Notes under the pieces: model-generated
Told to the model about the DNA's origin: nothing
Database searches by the model: none
The model's input: only the letters and a program-made list of their open reading frames with translations
Made by a program: the position numbers and the translations under genes
Part shown: one piece after another, positions 12,708 to 21,360 of the stretch
How the letters are laid out: the number at the start of each line of letters is the position of its first letter
Numbering within the stretch: the first letter of the stretch is position 1
Assembly (NCBI GenBank): GCA_003141555.1
Contig: PLMN01000021.1
Span: forward strand, 1,268-65,267
DNA length: 64,000 nt
DNA from: Candidatus Aminicenantota bacterium
GTDB taxonomy: Bacteria > Acidobacteriota > Aminicenantia > Aminicenantales > UBA4085
Reading direction: 5' to 3'

Positions 12708-13113
12708 CTAGTGCAAACGGCGGATATAGCCGATGACGATCGCTCCGACAAAAATCAGCAACAGGATCCAAAAAAACATGCCGAGCACGGATTTTATTTC
12801 ATGCTCTTCCTTCGCATCCATCCGAGTTTCCGACGATCCCGGCCGGACAGAGCCGGAGTGGAAAGCCGCGACGGCTTCGAGCGCCAGGGCGAATATCAAC
12901 CCGACGACGAAGTAGGACAGCCAGAAGACTCCTAGAATGGAAGGCCCCAGGGGGGTGATCCAAATGCCCCCCCCAGGCGCCGAAAAAAACGAGTAAAAAA
13001 AAGACGACCACCCACAATCGCGACTTCGCCCGGCGGCCGACGACCGCAAAGACCACGGTCAGGAAAAGAGCCACCGCCACGGCGAAAAGCGCTTCCACGA
13101 TAATCATGCTCAC
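12708..13113 (-). pseudogene. small membrane protein gene, frameshifted at a G8 run
   Basis: Two overlapping frames together make one plausible protein of about 134 residues. The first (from 13113) begins MSMIIVEALFAVAVALFL and runs through VVVFFLLVFFGAW. The second continues GIWITPLGPSILGVFWLSYFVVGLIFALALEAV and ends KSVLGMFFWILLLIFVGAIVIGYIRRLH. The join falls at eight consecutive C on the + strand (12967-12974). The conceptual product has four hydrophobic segments with a charged loop (MDAKEEHEIK) before the last. I do not recognise a family. The shift could be a sequencing error, decay, or slippage-based switching. Confidence 0.55.
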
Positions 13114-13253
13114 ACGCTTTCAGCCACGATGGCCAGGTTCCGTTCCCGATTTATCTGATGATATCGTCGGCCCAGGACCTAGTCAAGAACCTGTGCTTGA
13201 CACGGCCAAGTGATGTTGAAAATACTCTCTGTCTAATATAAGATCTATTTGGG

Positions 13254-13279
13254 TGTGTGACATACTATTGCGTCACACA
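13254..13279. promoter_or_regulatory. inverted repeat upstream of the DUF1646-type transporter
   Basis: TGTGTGAC and GTCACACA form a perfect 8-base inverted repeat separated by 10 bases. It lies 198 bases before the transporter start, just after an AT-rich stretch (TCTAATATAAG) that could hold a -10. The outer TGTGA..TCACA resembles a CRP half-site pair, but the spacing is far too long for CRP. An operator for another dimeric regulator, or an RNA hairpin, is possible. Confidence 0.4.
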
Positions 13280-13476
13280 GGCAACATCAATTGGGATGGT
13301 CGGGCCGCCATCCATATCGCCCGCGGGTATCGTCATAATTATTGCTTCAAGGCGCACGTTCTCGCGGAGCGCGGATATGGAGGCGTCGATGGCCGTTCAA
13401 GGCACCATCTTTCCCGGACTTGCTGAAGGTCGAGCGGGTGTCGGATTGTTTCCGATCCCAGGAGGATGGCAATAGC

Positions 13477-14562
13477 ATGCCGTTCATTCCCCCCCAGCCG
13501 GTTCTGACCACAGTCGCCGGACTGGCCGCTCTCGTAGCGGTCTTGCTGGTCCTGCCCTTCAGGGTCCGCAAGATCGAGGAAAACCTGGAGCCGTTCTTCT
13601 TGGCGATGGGCTTCGCGGCCGTGTCCGTGTCCGGCCTCTGGAGCTGGCCCGTAGTCGTCGAAGCATTGAAGGCCCCCCTCACGATCGGCACGGTTCCCGT
13701 CGGCATCTTCCAAGTCGTGCTGGTCATGGGCCTCTTGATCCATTATGCCAACGCGCCCTTCAGCCGCTGGATCCTGCGCCTGGCCCGAAAGCTCGGACAT
13801 CGCCTGTTCCTCTTCCTGTTGATCGCCGTGCTCGGACTGCTGTCCAGCGTCCTTTCGGTCATCGTCACGGCCGTTCTCGTGGCCGAAATCGCAGCCGCGC
13901 TTCCCCTGTCGGGCAAGGAGAGGAAGAACCTTGTCGTGATCGCCTGTTTCGCTGCGGGCCTGGGCGGCTGTTTATCGCCGCTCGGAGAGCCTCTGTCGAC
14001 GATTCTCGTCTCCAAATTGGCCGGCCCGCCTTTTCACGCCGGCTTCTTCTTCCCGCTGAGACATTTCGGGATCCTGATGATCCCCGGCGTTCTGGCCCTG
14101 GCGCTCCTCGGAGCCTTCTGGATCGGACCCCGTATGTCGGCATTCGCCAGAGGGGCGCACACGCACGATCCGGAAACGCTGAAGAGCGTCATCCTCCGGG
14201 CGCTAAAGATCTATATGTTCATCGCGGCCCTCGTTCTGATCGGGGAGGGATTCAAGCCGCTCATGATCTGGTACATCTCCAAGATCCCGTCCGGGATGCT
14301 TTTTTGGGCCAATATGAGCTCTGCGGTTTTGGACAACGCGACGCTGACGTCCATCGAGATCGGCCCGGCGATGACCCTGGTCCAGATCGTGGGCATCGTG
14401 ATGGGCCTGTCGATCAGCGGCGGGATGCTCATCCCGGGCAACATCCCTAACATAGTGGCGGCGGGACGGTTGAAGATCTCCATGAAAGAGTGGGCGGCGA
14501 TCGGATTGCCCTTGGGGGCAACATTGATGGCGGCCTATTTCGTCGTACTCTATGTTTTTTGA
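13477..14562 (+). CDS. DUF1646-family membrane transporter (antiporter-like)
   Basis: The 361-residue protein has about ten hydrophobic segments and matches the DUF1646 family by eye: EENLEPFFLAMGFAAV near residue 30, LGGCLSPLGEPLSTILVSKLAG around 160-185, and DNATLTSIEIGPAMT followed by SGGMLIPGNIPNIVAAGRL around 285-330. The two Gly/Pro-rich re-entrant-like loops resemble those of ion-transporter-superfamily antiporters. GGAGG at 13461 supports ATG 13477; the longer open frame upstream is not protein-like. Substrate is unknown; given the neighbours (cation exchanger, ion-pumping ATPase, ClC) an ion role is a reasonable inference. Confidence 0.75.
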   Translation: MPFIPPQPVLTTVAGLAALVAVLLVLPFRVRKIEENLEPFFLAMGFAAVSVSGLWSWPVVVEALKAPLTIGTVPVGIFQVVLVMGLLIHYANAPFSRWILRLARKLGHRLFLFLLIAVLGLLSSVLSVIVTAVLVAEIAAALPLSGKERKNLVVIACFAAGLGGCLSPLGEPLSTILVSKLAGPPFHAGFFFPLRHFGILMIPGVLALALLGAFWIGPRMSAFARGAHTHDPETLKSVILRALKIYMFIAALVLIGEGFKPLMIWYISKIPSGMLFWANMSSAVLDNATLTSIEIGPAMTLVQIVGIVMGLSISGGMLIPGNIPNIVAAGRLKISMKEWAAIGLPLGATLMAAYFVVLYVF

Positions 14563-14723
14563 CTCGGGCGGAATTTGATCACTATCCACGTCGGCCAGGC
14601 GAGGACAACTTAGGCCCGCTATTGCTCGATCGACGGCGAGTATGTCTGGAAGTTCCTGGCAAATTGCCTTCGGAGGTTCAAGAATGTAGAATGATCTCTT
14701 GATCGGTAAAGCCGGACAGTTGA

Positions 14724-16460
14724 ATGTCTCAAAAAGTTAACCCAGTTAAAGACAAATCGTTAGTCGTCCCGATAATCCCGAAATTGCCGGAAAACGTCCG
14801 GGCCTTGATCCAAACCGCCGTGCTGGGGGCGGGGTCCGCCCTATCCGCGGTCGCTTTTCTATACCTCACGAATTTCATCTTCGCCAAGACTTATCTGGCT
14901 TTCGCCGCACGCTCCCGATCGTTTTTCCTGATCTCGAGCTTCCTCGTCATCATGGTCTTTTCGGTGATCGTAGCGCTGCTCCTTCGTTATGTCGCCCCCG
15001 AGGCTGCCGGCAGCGGCATTCCCCAGCTCAAAGCGGCCTATTGGAAGGAGATGGGATATGTCGATGCGCGAAGCGTCGTAGTCAAGTTCGTCGCCGGCGT
15101 CTTGAGCATCGCGGGCGGAAATAGCCTCGGCCGAGAAGGGCCTTCGGTTTATGTGGGAGGAGGCGCAGCCTCGAACCTAGCCGGCCTGTTCGGCATCTCA
15201 CGACGGGAGCGCCGGGGCGCCACGGCCATCGGGGCTGCGGCCGCGCTCGCGGCGGCGTTCAACACACCTCTGGCGGCGATCACGTTCGTCATCGAGGAGA
15301 TCATCGGCGATTTCAATAGTCGGTACTTGGGCCGTGTCCTCCTGGCCTCCGTATTGGGCGCCTTCGTCGTGCACGCCCTGATTGGAGGCCAGCCGGCCTT
15401 TTCTCTTCCGACCGTCGCGGGCGTCGGTTGGGGCATGTATCTCGTCGTCCCCGTCGCCGCCGCCTTGGCGGCACTAGCCGGGCTGGCTTTTCAAAAAGGG
15501 ACTCTCGCCCTGCGGGCGGTCTTGCGCGGCCAGAGGATGCTCCCTCGATGGTCGCTCCCCATCGCGGGCGGTTTCCTGACCTGGATTATCGGCATCGCTG
15601 TGTTCCTGGCAAGCGGCAAAATTGGAGTTTTCGGGCTCGGCTACCAGGACCTCTCGGCGGCGCTTAACAACAATTTTCCCTGGAAGATCGCCGGCCTCAT
15701 GGTCGTTGCCAAGCTGGCGGCGACAATCGTCGGCTATGGTTTTGGCGGATCGGGAGGGATTTTCGCTCCCTCTTTATTCATCGGAGGCATGGCTGGCTTT
15801 TTCATCGCCAGCCTGGCCGGCATCTGGCTTCCACTTTCGGGGGCGGAAAGGATCGTATTGTCCGCGATTGGAATGAGCGCTTGTTTGGGCGCCATCGTCC
15901 GGGCTCCGTTGACGTCTCTTCTCATCGTTTTTGAGATGACCCATCAATTCGAGCTGATCCCGGGACTATTGATCGGCCTGATCATCAGCCAAGCGGTGGC
16001 CCGGGCGGCCGGCCATCTGAACTTCTATGATGCGCTGCTTGTCCAGGACGGCCACGAGCTTCACAAGATCCGTCCTCCGTTGGATCTGGCCGGGTGGCAG
16101 AATTTGCCGGTTTCGGCGGTTGCCAATCCGAAGCCCATCGCTCTCACCAGTCTCGATCCCAAGGCCATGCGGGCTCTTATCGATCTCTATCCCTACGCGA
16201 ACTTCCCCGTGATCCTCGACAAGCAGCTCCGCGGAATGCTCTCTCGAGGAGAAATCGAGGAGTCGATTTTGTCCGGAGAGCCTCCCGAAATCCATCCCGC
16301 GGGCCTCTGCTATCCCGATCAGACCGTAAAATCCGTCGGCGATGCGTTCCTCGAATCGCCGATACCGGTCCTGATTGTCGTCGACCGGAACGATGGTTCG
16401 GTTCGGGGGATCATTACCCTTCACGATTTGATTCGGGCCCAAGCCGCCGTGCAGCAGTAG
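14724..16460 (+). CDS. ClC-type chloride channel/transporter with C-terminal CBS pair
   Basis: The 578-residue protein has the ClC fold signature: GSGIPQLKAAYWKEM (about 97-111), GREGPSVYVGGGAASNLAG (about 136-155) with the gating glutamate, NTPLAAITFVIEEI, and GFGGSGGIFAPSLFIGGMAG (about 339-358). Residues after about 445 form two CBS-like modules (PVSAVANPKPIALTSLDP; HPAGLCYPDQTVKSVGDAFLE then GIITLHDLIRAQA). The gating Glu and the intracellular-side acidic residues in FVIEEI suit either a Cl-/H+ exchanger or a channel. No strong ribosome site precedes ATG 14724, so the exact start is less sure than the identity. Confidence 0.92.
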   Translation: MSQKVNPVKDKSLVVPIIPKLPENVRALIQTAVLGAGSALSAVAFLYLTNFIFAKTYLAFAARSRSFFLISSFLVIMVFSVIVALLLRYVAPEAAGSGIPQLKAAYWKEMGYVDARSVVVKFVAGVLSIAGGNSLGREGPSVYVGGGAASNLAGLFGISRRERRGATAIGAAAALAAAFNTPLAAITFVIEEIIGDFNSRYLGRVLLASVLGAFVVHALIGGQPAFSLPTVAGVGWGMYLVVPVAAALAALAGLAFQKGTLALRAVLRGQRMLPRWSLPIAGGFLTWIIGIAVFLASGKIGVFGLGYQDLSAALNNNFPWKIAGLMVVAKLAATIVGYGFGGSGGIFAPSLFIGGMAGFFIASLAGIWLPLSGAERIVLSAIGMSACLGAIVRAPLTSLLIVFEMTHQFELIPGLLIGLIISQAVARAAGHLNFYDALLVQDGHELHKIRPPLDLAGWQNLPVSAVANPKPIALTSLDPKAMRALIDLYPYANFPVILDKQLRGMLSRGEIEESILSGEPPEIHPAGLCYPDQTVKSVGDAFLESPIPVLIVVDRNDGSVRGIITLHDLIRAQAAVQQ

Positions 16461-17141
16461 ATGTAGTGGTTTTCCGGATTAATTTTTGTTTCTTATCTCA
16501 TGGCCTGCGGTCTTGTCAACGAATGTTCGCAAATTCGGGGTCATCGTAACCCTCTACGGTTAGCCGTTTGAGCCACCAGCTCGTGAAGCCTGTCCAAGGA
16601 CCCCAGGATCTTGTTTTCCCGTGGGGCATTCGCCTGAGCTCCTTCCCGACATGCTTTCCCGGGCATTTCTAGGCTGTGCTGGGCAGGAGCTCGTAGGGCA
16701 TGTCAAAAAGGCCTTTTAGCCCGGCTCGTTGCCGCTTCCGGGCCAACGCAAAGCCCTTCTGTCACGTTCTCGAAGGGGGAAGAAGGCCAATAACGTCTGC
16801 CCGAACAGTCTCTTGTAGCCCCCGCCCGGCATGGATTGGCATTCTATATAGAAAATTCCCCGAAAATTCACGGCTATATATCGGACTATATTGATCTGAT
16901 TTGCTAGGCAAAATTCCCATACGGGGGTGCCCATCCCCCGGCCCCCGCCTCTGCCCACCTTTACCCGCCCCGGCCCCCGTCTCTGCTCCCATTGGCTCAA
17001 ATGGGGGAGCTCGCGCCTTCGCGCCGCGGCCGAGTTGGGCGGCGGCCGGGCTCCCGCAATGATGGAGCGGCCCGGCAGATCGGCAGGGGCGGCGAGAAGC
17101 CGAGAACGGCCGCAGACGAAGCCGGGCCGGAGGTCAACATC
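16461..17141. other. 680-base stretch without a recognisable gene
   Basis: No frame here gives a protein I recognise. The first 350 bases look like decayed coding DNA. Around 16840-16910 there is an AT-rich pocket with TATATA boxes, followed by a very C-rich tract (16921-16990) just before the PC4-like gene. The composition break fits the edge of an inserted element. I searched it by eye for a copy of the tRNA-Lys 3' end and found none. Confidence 0.4.
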
Positions 17142-17373
17142 ATGAGCGATGCGGAAAGCATCATCGGCAAGGTCCCGGTGGGCAAGCGGGGCGAGACCGT
17201 CCAGGTCCGCGCGAGCATCTACAAGGGCAAGGGCGTATGTCAGCATCCGGCGCTGGTATCTGGACGACGCCGGACAGGAAGCGCCTGGCAAGGGCATCAG
17301 CATCCCGGCCGAGATCGCGGAGCAGGTGCTCGGGCTCTTCAACATCGCGGTCGCGGGCGAGGCCCGGGGCTAA
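17142..17373 (+). pseudogene. PC4/p15-like ssDNA-binding protein gene with frameshift
   Basis: The first frame gives MSDAESIIGKVPVGKRGE and VRASIYKGKG. The next frame continues YVSIRRWYLDDAGQEAPGKG and then ISIPAEIAEQVLGLFNIAVAGEARG. Joined, this is about 76 residues with the PC4 C-terminal pattern (YKGK.YV.IR.WY.D..G...PGKGI..P.E). One extra base in the GGGC near 17234 breaks the frame. GGAGG at 17129-17133 precedes the ATG. PC4-like proteins bind single-stranded DNA and are common on phages and integrative elements, which fits the RadC-like neighbour. Confidence 0.65.
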
Positions 17374-17428
17374 GGATCGCAGGCGGGCGGCCGGGCGCGG
17401 CCGTCCTCGCCGCATCAAGAGCAACATC

Positions 17429-17755
17429 ATGCCAGAGCTAAAGACTATCAACGGGCGGCTGGAGATCGACGGAAAGCCGGTCATCAAGGGCTGGGAATCG
17501 TTCACTGGCTGGTATTGGTTCGCGCTGGAGAAGGACAGCGAACAGGTGAGCGAGATCAACGGCCGCGCGGTGCCAGATGTGATCTGGTTCGGTCTGGTCC
17601 AGGGATTCGAGGACGAATACGGATATTTCAGCGAAGCGGAAATCAAGGCGCTGGGCTCCCGGGCGTGGCCGATCAAGGCGGTCGATCTGCCCTATGCGGG
17701 GCGGCGGGCCTGGGCTCCAGCTAGGGGCCTGGGCCTGCTGGCGGAGGCGCTATAA
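17429..17755 (+). CDS. DUF2958-like small protein of mobile elements
   Basis: The 108-residue protein begins MPELKTINGRLEIDGKPVI. Its core W.SFTGWYWFALE, VIWFGLVQGFEDEYGYFSEAE and WPIKAVDLPY resembles the DUF2958 pattern (W.WY.tE, FGLV.G.E.E.GYFS..E) found on plasmids and integrative elements. The open frame upstream of 17429 is a shadow. Its stop shares one base with the RadC-like start (TAATG), so the two are co-translated. Function is unknown. The family call is by pattern only. Confidence 0.6.
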   Translation: MPELKTINGRLEIDGKPVIKGWESFTGWYWFALEKDSEQVSEINGRAVPDVIWFGLVQGFEDEYGYFSEAEIKALGSRAWPIKAVDLPYAGRRAWAPARGLGLLAEAL

Positions 17756-18249
17756 TGCCAAACGAAAAAAGGCTTATTCGGCTCCCCTTCACGAAGCGTC
17801 CGGTCAAGCTGGCCGTGTTCGAGCGGCCGGAGGACCTGGAGCTGATGAACAGCTCGCAGGTCGTATTTGATACGTTCAAGGACTACTCGAAGGCCGGGAC
17901 GGAGTTCTTCTGCGTTATCTACCTTGATACGAAAAATCAGGTCATAGAAGTGGTCGAGGCTAGCGAGGGCACGATTGATACGGCGGCTGTCTATCCTCGG
18001 GAGATCATGAAGGCGGCCTTGATCTTCGGCGCGGCGTCCATCATCGTCTTCCACAATCACCCGTCCGGCGATCCTGAGCCAAGCCTCTGCGACAAAGAGA
18101 TCACCAAGGAGATCGTCGGGGCCGGGAAATTGCTCCAGGTGCGCGTCCTGGATCACGTCATTATAGGGCGGAACAAGTTTTACTCATTCGCGGATCATGG
18201 GCTCATAGACGATTACGCGAGCTTGTTGGCGGGCAGGTGGAAAAATTGA
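17755..18249 (+). CDS. RadC-like JAB-domain protein
   Basis: The 164-residue protein is a RadC/JAB1-type metalloprotease-fold domain without the N-terminal helix-hairpin-helix of long RadC proteins. The metal motif HNHPSGDPEPSLCD lies at about residues 99-112. The preceding strand EFFCVIYLDTKNQVIEV and the following LLQVRVLDHVIIG are typical. Short RadC homologues are common on integrative elements and plasmids. Its position between PC4-like and DUF2958-like genes and a tRNA gene fits that. Biochemical role in this family is not settled. Confidence 0.88.
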   Translation: MPNEKRLIRLPFTKRPVKLAVFERPEDLELMNSSQVVFDTFKDYSKAGTEFFCVIYLDTKNQVIEVVEASEGTIDTAAVYPREIMKAALIFGAASIIVFHNHPSGDPEPSLCDKEITKEIVGAGKLLQVRVLDHVIIGRNKFYSFADHGLIDDYASLLAGRWKN

Positions 18250-18371
18250 GGTCCTATTTCGGGAGTGACGGCGATCCGGCGAAGCTGATCGGACGGCAGG
18301 AGTTCATCATCGATCGAAAGAAGGGATTACCGGCCTAAAAAGCTCCCCCTTGCTCTGTCCGTTTGTGTCCA

Positions 18372-18416
18372 ATTTGTGACCAAACGATCGCGATTTGTGA
18401 CTATTTGTGACCAAAC
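18372..18416. repeat. short direct repeats ATTTGTGACCAAAC
   Basis: ATTTGTGACCAAAC occurs at 18372-18385 and again at 18403-18416, with a partial copy ATTTGTGACT at 18393. They lie between the RadC-like gene and tRNA-Lys, where an integrase-bound attachment arm could be. No integrase gene is present nearby. Confidence 0.5.
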
Positions 18417-18500
18417 TGAGGTCCTTTGGATTGAATAAAATAGAATTAGATTGAAATCATAACCTCTTTGATTGGGAGAGGTTATGAGGGAAATCAGATA

Positions 18501-18573
18501 TGACCCGCGTAGGACTTGAACCTACAACCCGCAGATTAAGAGTCTGCTGCTCTACCAATTGAGCTAGCGGGCC
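18501..18573 (-). tRNA. tRNA-Lys (anticodon CTT)
   Basis: The reverse strand folds as a 73-base tRNA. The acceptor strands GGCCCGC and GCGGGTC pair with one G-U. The D arm is GCTCAATTGGTAGAGC, the anticodon stem GCAGA/TCTGC encloses CTCTTAA (anticodon CTT), and the T arm reads GTAGGTTCAAGTCCTAC. CCA is not encoded. The 3' end faces the mobile-element genes on its left, the usual orientation for elements that integrate at a tRNA 3' end. Confidence 0.96.
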
Positions 18574-18882
18574 ATCAATACTATCTTTGATCTATCGCGT
18601 TTTCAACGAGTTGCGTTTCTCGCTTCGTCCCGATTGTCCATCCCTGAGCGGCTCGGGCGTCTTTCCGGACCGATTTCCGCTTCGAACGCGGGCAGAATTA
18701 TAGCCTACCTACGGGATGAGTTCAAGGGCCTTTCACATTCTTTTCGCGTCCGGGTCAGGGTTCGAGCGCTTCCACGGCCAAGGCTCCCCGTCCCACTAAT
18801 GCGGCGTGAGGGTCATTCAGGGGAGGCATAAACGAGTCGTCTTCCATCCCAAAATGGAGGTCCGAAATGTGCGTAACCGTCC
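18574..18882. other. intergenic, nothing recognised
   Basis: About 300 bases between tRNA-Lys and the lipid kinase gene end. Short open frames here do not look like protein. The promoter of tRNA-Lys should lie in this stretch, but I see no clear -35/-10 pair. Confidence 0.4.
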
Positions 18883-19785
18883 TCATGGTTTGGCTATTTC
18901 CGGCGTCAGGACCCGCAACGCTTTAGGCAGGATCCGGTAATGGAGAGGGGTATCGAGCGTCATGAGTTGACCGTCCGCGGAAACCGTGAAACGCCTGCGC
19001 CGTGTTTGCACTTGAATCTCTCGGGAAAGGATGAAAGCAAAATCTCTCTCGTGTTTCAGGCCCAGGATCCCCATCAGGAGAATTCTCAGAAAAGCGAGCC
19101 GGCCTGTATGCTTCAAAAGATAAGCACAAAGCTCTCCGCCTTCCAAAGACGGGCGGTCGCCAATGCGCAGGAATTTCATTTCATATTTATTGTTCCCCAC
19201 AAACAGGAACGGAGTGGTTCGCGTCAGGGTGCCATCGGAAGTTTCAAGCCGGATCGTAATCAGGGGAAAGCGCAAGAATACGCGGAGGGAAGCATCCAGC
19301 ATGGCCGGCCATTTTCCACGGCCCAGGCGAATGATTTCCTGGTCTCGCTTTCGGACAGCCTGGGGATAGAGGCCAAGGGATGAATTGTTGACGAAGATGT
19401 GGCCATTGACGTCTCCGACGTCGATCTCGCGGATATGGCCTTCAGCAATGGTGCGAGCCGCTTCTTGCAGTTTGAAAGAAATTTTCAAATCCCCGGCGAG
19501 GTGGTTCAATGTGCCAAGCGGAAGAATGCCCAACGGCGTTGATGTGCCGACCAGCGCCGCAGCCACCGCGCTGATGGTGCCGTCCCCGCCTGCAGCGACA
19601 ACGGCATCGAAAGGGGAAATCATAAGCTGTTTGGTAAATGCGGTTAAGTCGGGAACTTCTGGGCATTCGACCTGGGCGTCCACATTTACGGCTTGGAATG
19701 CTGTTGCGATTTCCTCCGTTTGGCTTTCCGCATCAGGGGAAGATCGCTTGCCGGCGCCGGAATTGAGGATGACCAGGATCTTCAT
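18883..19785 (-). CDS. diacylglycerol/lipid kinase family protein
   Basis: The 300-residue protein belongs to the DagK/YegS-like lipid kinase family. It has an N-terminal ILNSGAGKRS turn, the nucleotide-binding AGGDGTISAVAAAL (GGDGT at 66-70), LGILPLGTLNHLAGDL, and the C-terminal beta-sandwich with LFVGNNKYEM and SADGQLM. The expected job is phosphorylation of a membrane lipid or long-chain base. It heads away from tRNA-Lys and sits downstream of a haloperoxidase-like gene on the same strand. The substrate cannot be told; a sphingoid base is an open possibility because a serine palmitoyltransferase-like gene lies at 35.2 kb. Confidence 0.9.
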   Translation of the reverse strand: MKILVILNSGAGKRSSPDAESQTEEIATAFQAVNVDAQVECPEVPDLTAFTKQLMISPFDAVVAAGGDGTISAVAAALVGTSTPLGILPLGTLNHLAGDLKISFKLQEAARTIAEGHIREIDVGDVNGHIFVNNSSLGLYPQAVRKRDQEIIRLGRGKWPAMLDASLRVFLRFPLITIRLETSDGTLTRTTPFLFVGNNKYEMKFLRIGDRPSLEGGELCAYLLKHTGRLAFLRILLMGILGLKHERDFAFILSREIQVQTRRRRFTVSADGQLMTLDTPLHYRILPKALRVLTPEIAKP

Positions 19786-19832
19786 CTTTCGTCGAGGGAG
19801 CTCCGGGATCCTCGCCTCACCCCTAAACGACC

Positions 19833-20657
19833 TCAGGTTTTAAGGAATGCCAGGAGGTCAGCATTGAGCTGGCCTTTGTGCGTATACGTCAGGCCATGGG
19901 GTGCGCCGGCGTAGATCTTCAGAGTCGCGTTCTTGACCAGCTTCGATGAACGGAGAGCCGCGGCGCCGATCGGCACGATCTGGTCGTCGCCGCCGTGAAC
20001 GATCAGCGTAGGCACGTCAAACTTCTTGAGGTCTGCCGTAAAATCCGTCTCGGAGAACGCCTTGATGCAGTCGAAGGTGTTCTTGTGACCGGCCTGCATC
20101 CCCTGAAGCCAGAACGAGTCGATCATGCCTTGCGAAACCTTGGCGCCGGGCCTGTTGGCCCCGAAGAACGGGCCGCCGGCGAGATCCTTATAGAACTGCG
20201 AGCGGTCGGCGAGGCAGCCAAGGCGGATCTTATCGAAGGCCTCCATCGGCGAGCCGTCGGGATTGGCCGCCGTTTTCAGCATCAGCGGCGGGACGGCGGC
20301 GATCAGCGCGGCTTTGGCCACCCGTTTCGTGCCGTGGCGGCCGATATAGCGGGCCACTTCGCCTCCGCCCGCGGAGAAGCCGATGAGAACGGCGCCCTTT
20401 AAGTCGAGCGTTTCGATGAGCTCCGAGAGGTCATCGGCATAGGTGTCCATTTCGTTGCCGTCCCATGGTTGGCTCGACCGGCCGTGGCCGCGGCGGTCAT
20501 GGGCAATGCAGCGATAGCCGTTAGAAGCCAGGAACACCATCTGATCCTCCCAGCTATCCGCGTTGAGCGGCCAGCCGTGACTGAACACGACAGGCTTTCC
20601 TGCGCCCCAGTCCTTATAATAGATCTGCGTGCCGTCATTCGTCGTGATCGTGCTCAT
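19833..20657 (-). CDS. alpha/beta hydrolase, non-heme haloperoxidase type
   Basis: The 274-residue protein has the cofactor-free haloperoxidase/arylesterase pattern: [18 protein letters not shown] (oxyanion-hole region), [16 protein letters not shown], the nucleophile elbow [19 protein letters not shown] (Ser of GFSAGG), and [15 protein letters not shown] with the acid. The catalytic His is near the end in [13 protein letters not shown] chose the ATG at 20657 (AGAAGGGAAG upstream); residues further upstream overlap the cupin gene and look spurious. Likely a hydrolase or perhydrolase in oxidative-stress or xenobiotic handling; the true substrate is unknown. Confidence 0.9.
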   Translation of the reverse strand: MSTITTNDGTQIYYKDWGAGKPVVFSHGWPLNADSWEDQMVFLASNGYRCIAHDRRGHGRSSQPWDGNEMDTYADDLSELIETLDLKGAVLIGFSAGGGEVARYIGRHGTKRVAKAALIAAVPPLMLKTAANPDGSPMEAFDKIRLGCLADRSQFYKDLAGGPFFGANRPGAKVSQGMIDSFWLQGMQAGHKNTFDCIKAFSETDFTADLKKFDVPTLIVHGGDDQIVPIGAAALRSSKLVKNATLKIYAGAPHGLTYTHKGQLNADLLAFLKT

Positions 20658-20715
20658 CGTATGCTTCCCTTCTTGTCCGCGAGTCCGGAGACCGTCCCGG
20701 CGGACAGTCGACTCT

Positions 20716-21108
20716 CTATTCCGTCGTCTTGCCGTCGAAGTGCTCGTCGTCGGCCTCGGCTTCGGCACGGGTATGGTGAACGACGCCATCTCGATGATTC
20801 GGGGGCGAGTAAAGCGTGTAAAGCTTCAACGGAACGCTGCCGGAATTGATGATGTTGTGATTTGTTCCGGCCGGGACGATGACCGCGAAACCCGCTCGGA
20901 TCGCCGTCCGGACGCCATCGAGAACCGCCTCACCGGAACCCTCCTCCACGCGAAAGAACTGGTCGAGCGTGTGAACTTCCGCCCCGATCTCTTCCTTGGG
21001 CTTCAACGCCATAATGACGAGTTGGCAGTATTTTGCTGTATAAAGCACCCGGCGGAAATCGACATTCTTGACGGCGAGACCCTCAATGTCTTTCACAAAG
21101 CCTTTCAT
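20716..21108 (-). CDS. cupin-domain protein
   Basis: The 130-residue protein is a single cupin beta-barrel: a first motif around [24 protein letters not shown] and a second around [13 protein letters not shown]. Metal-ligand candidates are His and Glu in [14 protein letters not shown] and the His in TNHN. The C-terminal [17 protein letters not shown] is charged and His-rich. AAGGAG precedes the ATG at 21108, so the longer in-frame N-terminus is unlikely. It lies just upstream of the haloperoxidase-like gene on the same strand and is probably co-transcribed. Function unknown; such proteins often accompany stress genes. Confidence 0.85.
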   Translation of the reverse strand: MKGFVKDIEGLAVKNVDFRRVLYTAKYCQLVIMALKPKEEIGAEVHTLDQFFRVEEGSGEAVLDGVRTAIRAGFAVIVPAGTNHNIINSGSVPLKLYTLYSPPNHRDGVVHHTRAEAEADDEHFDGKTTE

Positions 21109-21222
21109 ATTGGCTCCTTTTTCTTTAGGTTGTTCAAAGGGCAGACGAAAACCCCACATGACTTCGAATAAAACGGATGCCAGCCTCTAAGCGCACGCGC
21201 CCAGCGGGGCAGGAGAAGCAGC

Positions 21223-21303
21223 CTAGCGCCTTCTTCTCCAATAGTAACCGCCTCCCCCTCCGAATAAGAGGACCACTAAGACAATAATGATGATGAGTGT
21301 CAT
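21223..21303 (-). CDS. 26-residue hydrophobic protein with GGGGG and Arg tail
   Basis: An 81-base gene encodes a tiny protein: MTLIIIIVLVVLLF, five glycines, YYW and four arginines. AAGGAG lies 9 bases before the ATG at 21303. A single membrane helix with a basic end is predicted. It resembles the very short hydrophobic proteins (DUF3309-like) often found beside CsbD and other stress genes. It is too short for most gene finders, so it may be missing from annotations of relatives. The good ribosome site and the position downstream of csbD on the same strand support it. Confidence 0.65.
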   Translation of the reverse strand: MTLIIIIVLVVLLFGGGGGYYWRRRR

Positions 21304-21360
21304 AGCCTTATTCTCCTTCTTACGTGTTGAATATCGGTTTCCGTCGTCCCTGACGATTAA

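Noticed and set aside
13197-13240. TTGACA with a later TAATAT before the DUF1646-type gene
   Set aside because: The two boxes are about 31 bases apart, too far for a promoter; only weak -10 options exist at proper spacing.
13254-13279. CRP site (TGTGA...TCACA)
   Set aside because: The spacing between half-sites is 12 bases where CRP needs 6; kept only as an unassigned inverted repeat.
16716-17345. 209-codon minus strand frame in the gene-poor stretch
   Set aside because: It overlaps the PC4-like gene antisense and has no recognisable motif; composition suggests chance.
16461-18500. Second copy of the tRNA-Lys 3' end as an attachment site
   Set aside because: Reading through the stretch I found no duplicate of the tRNA end, so no attL/attR pair can be claimed.
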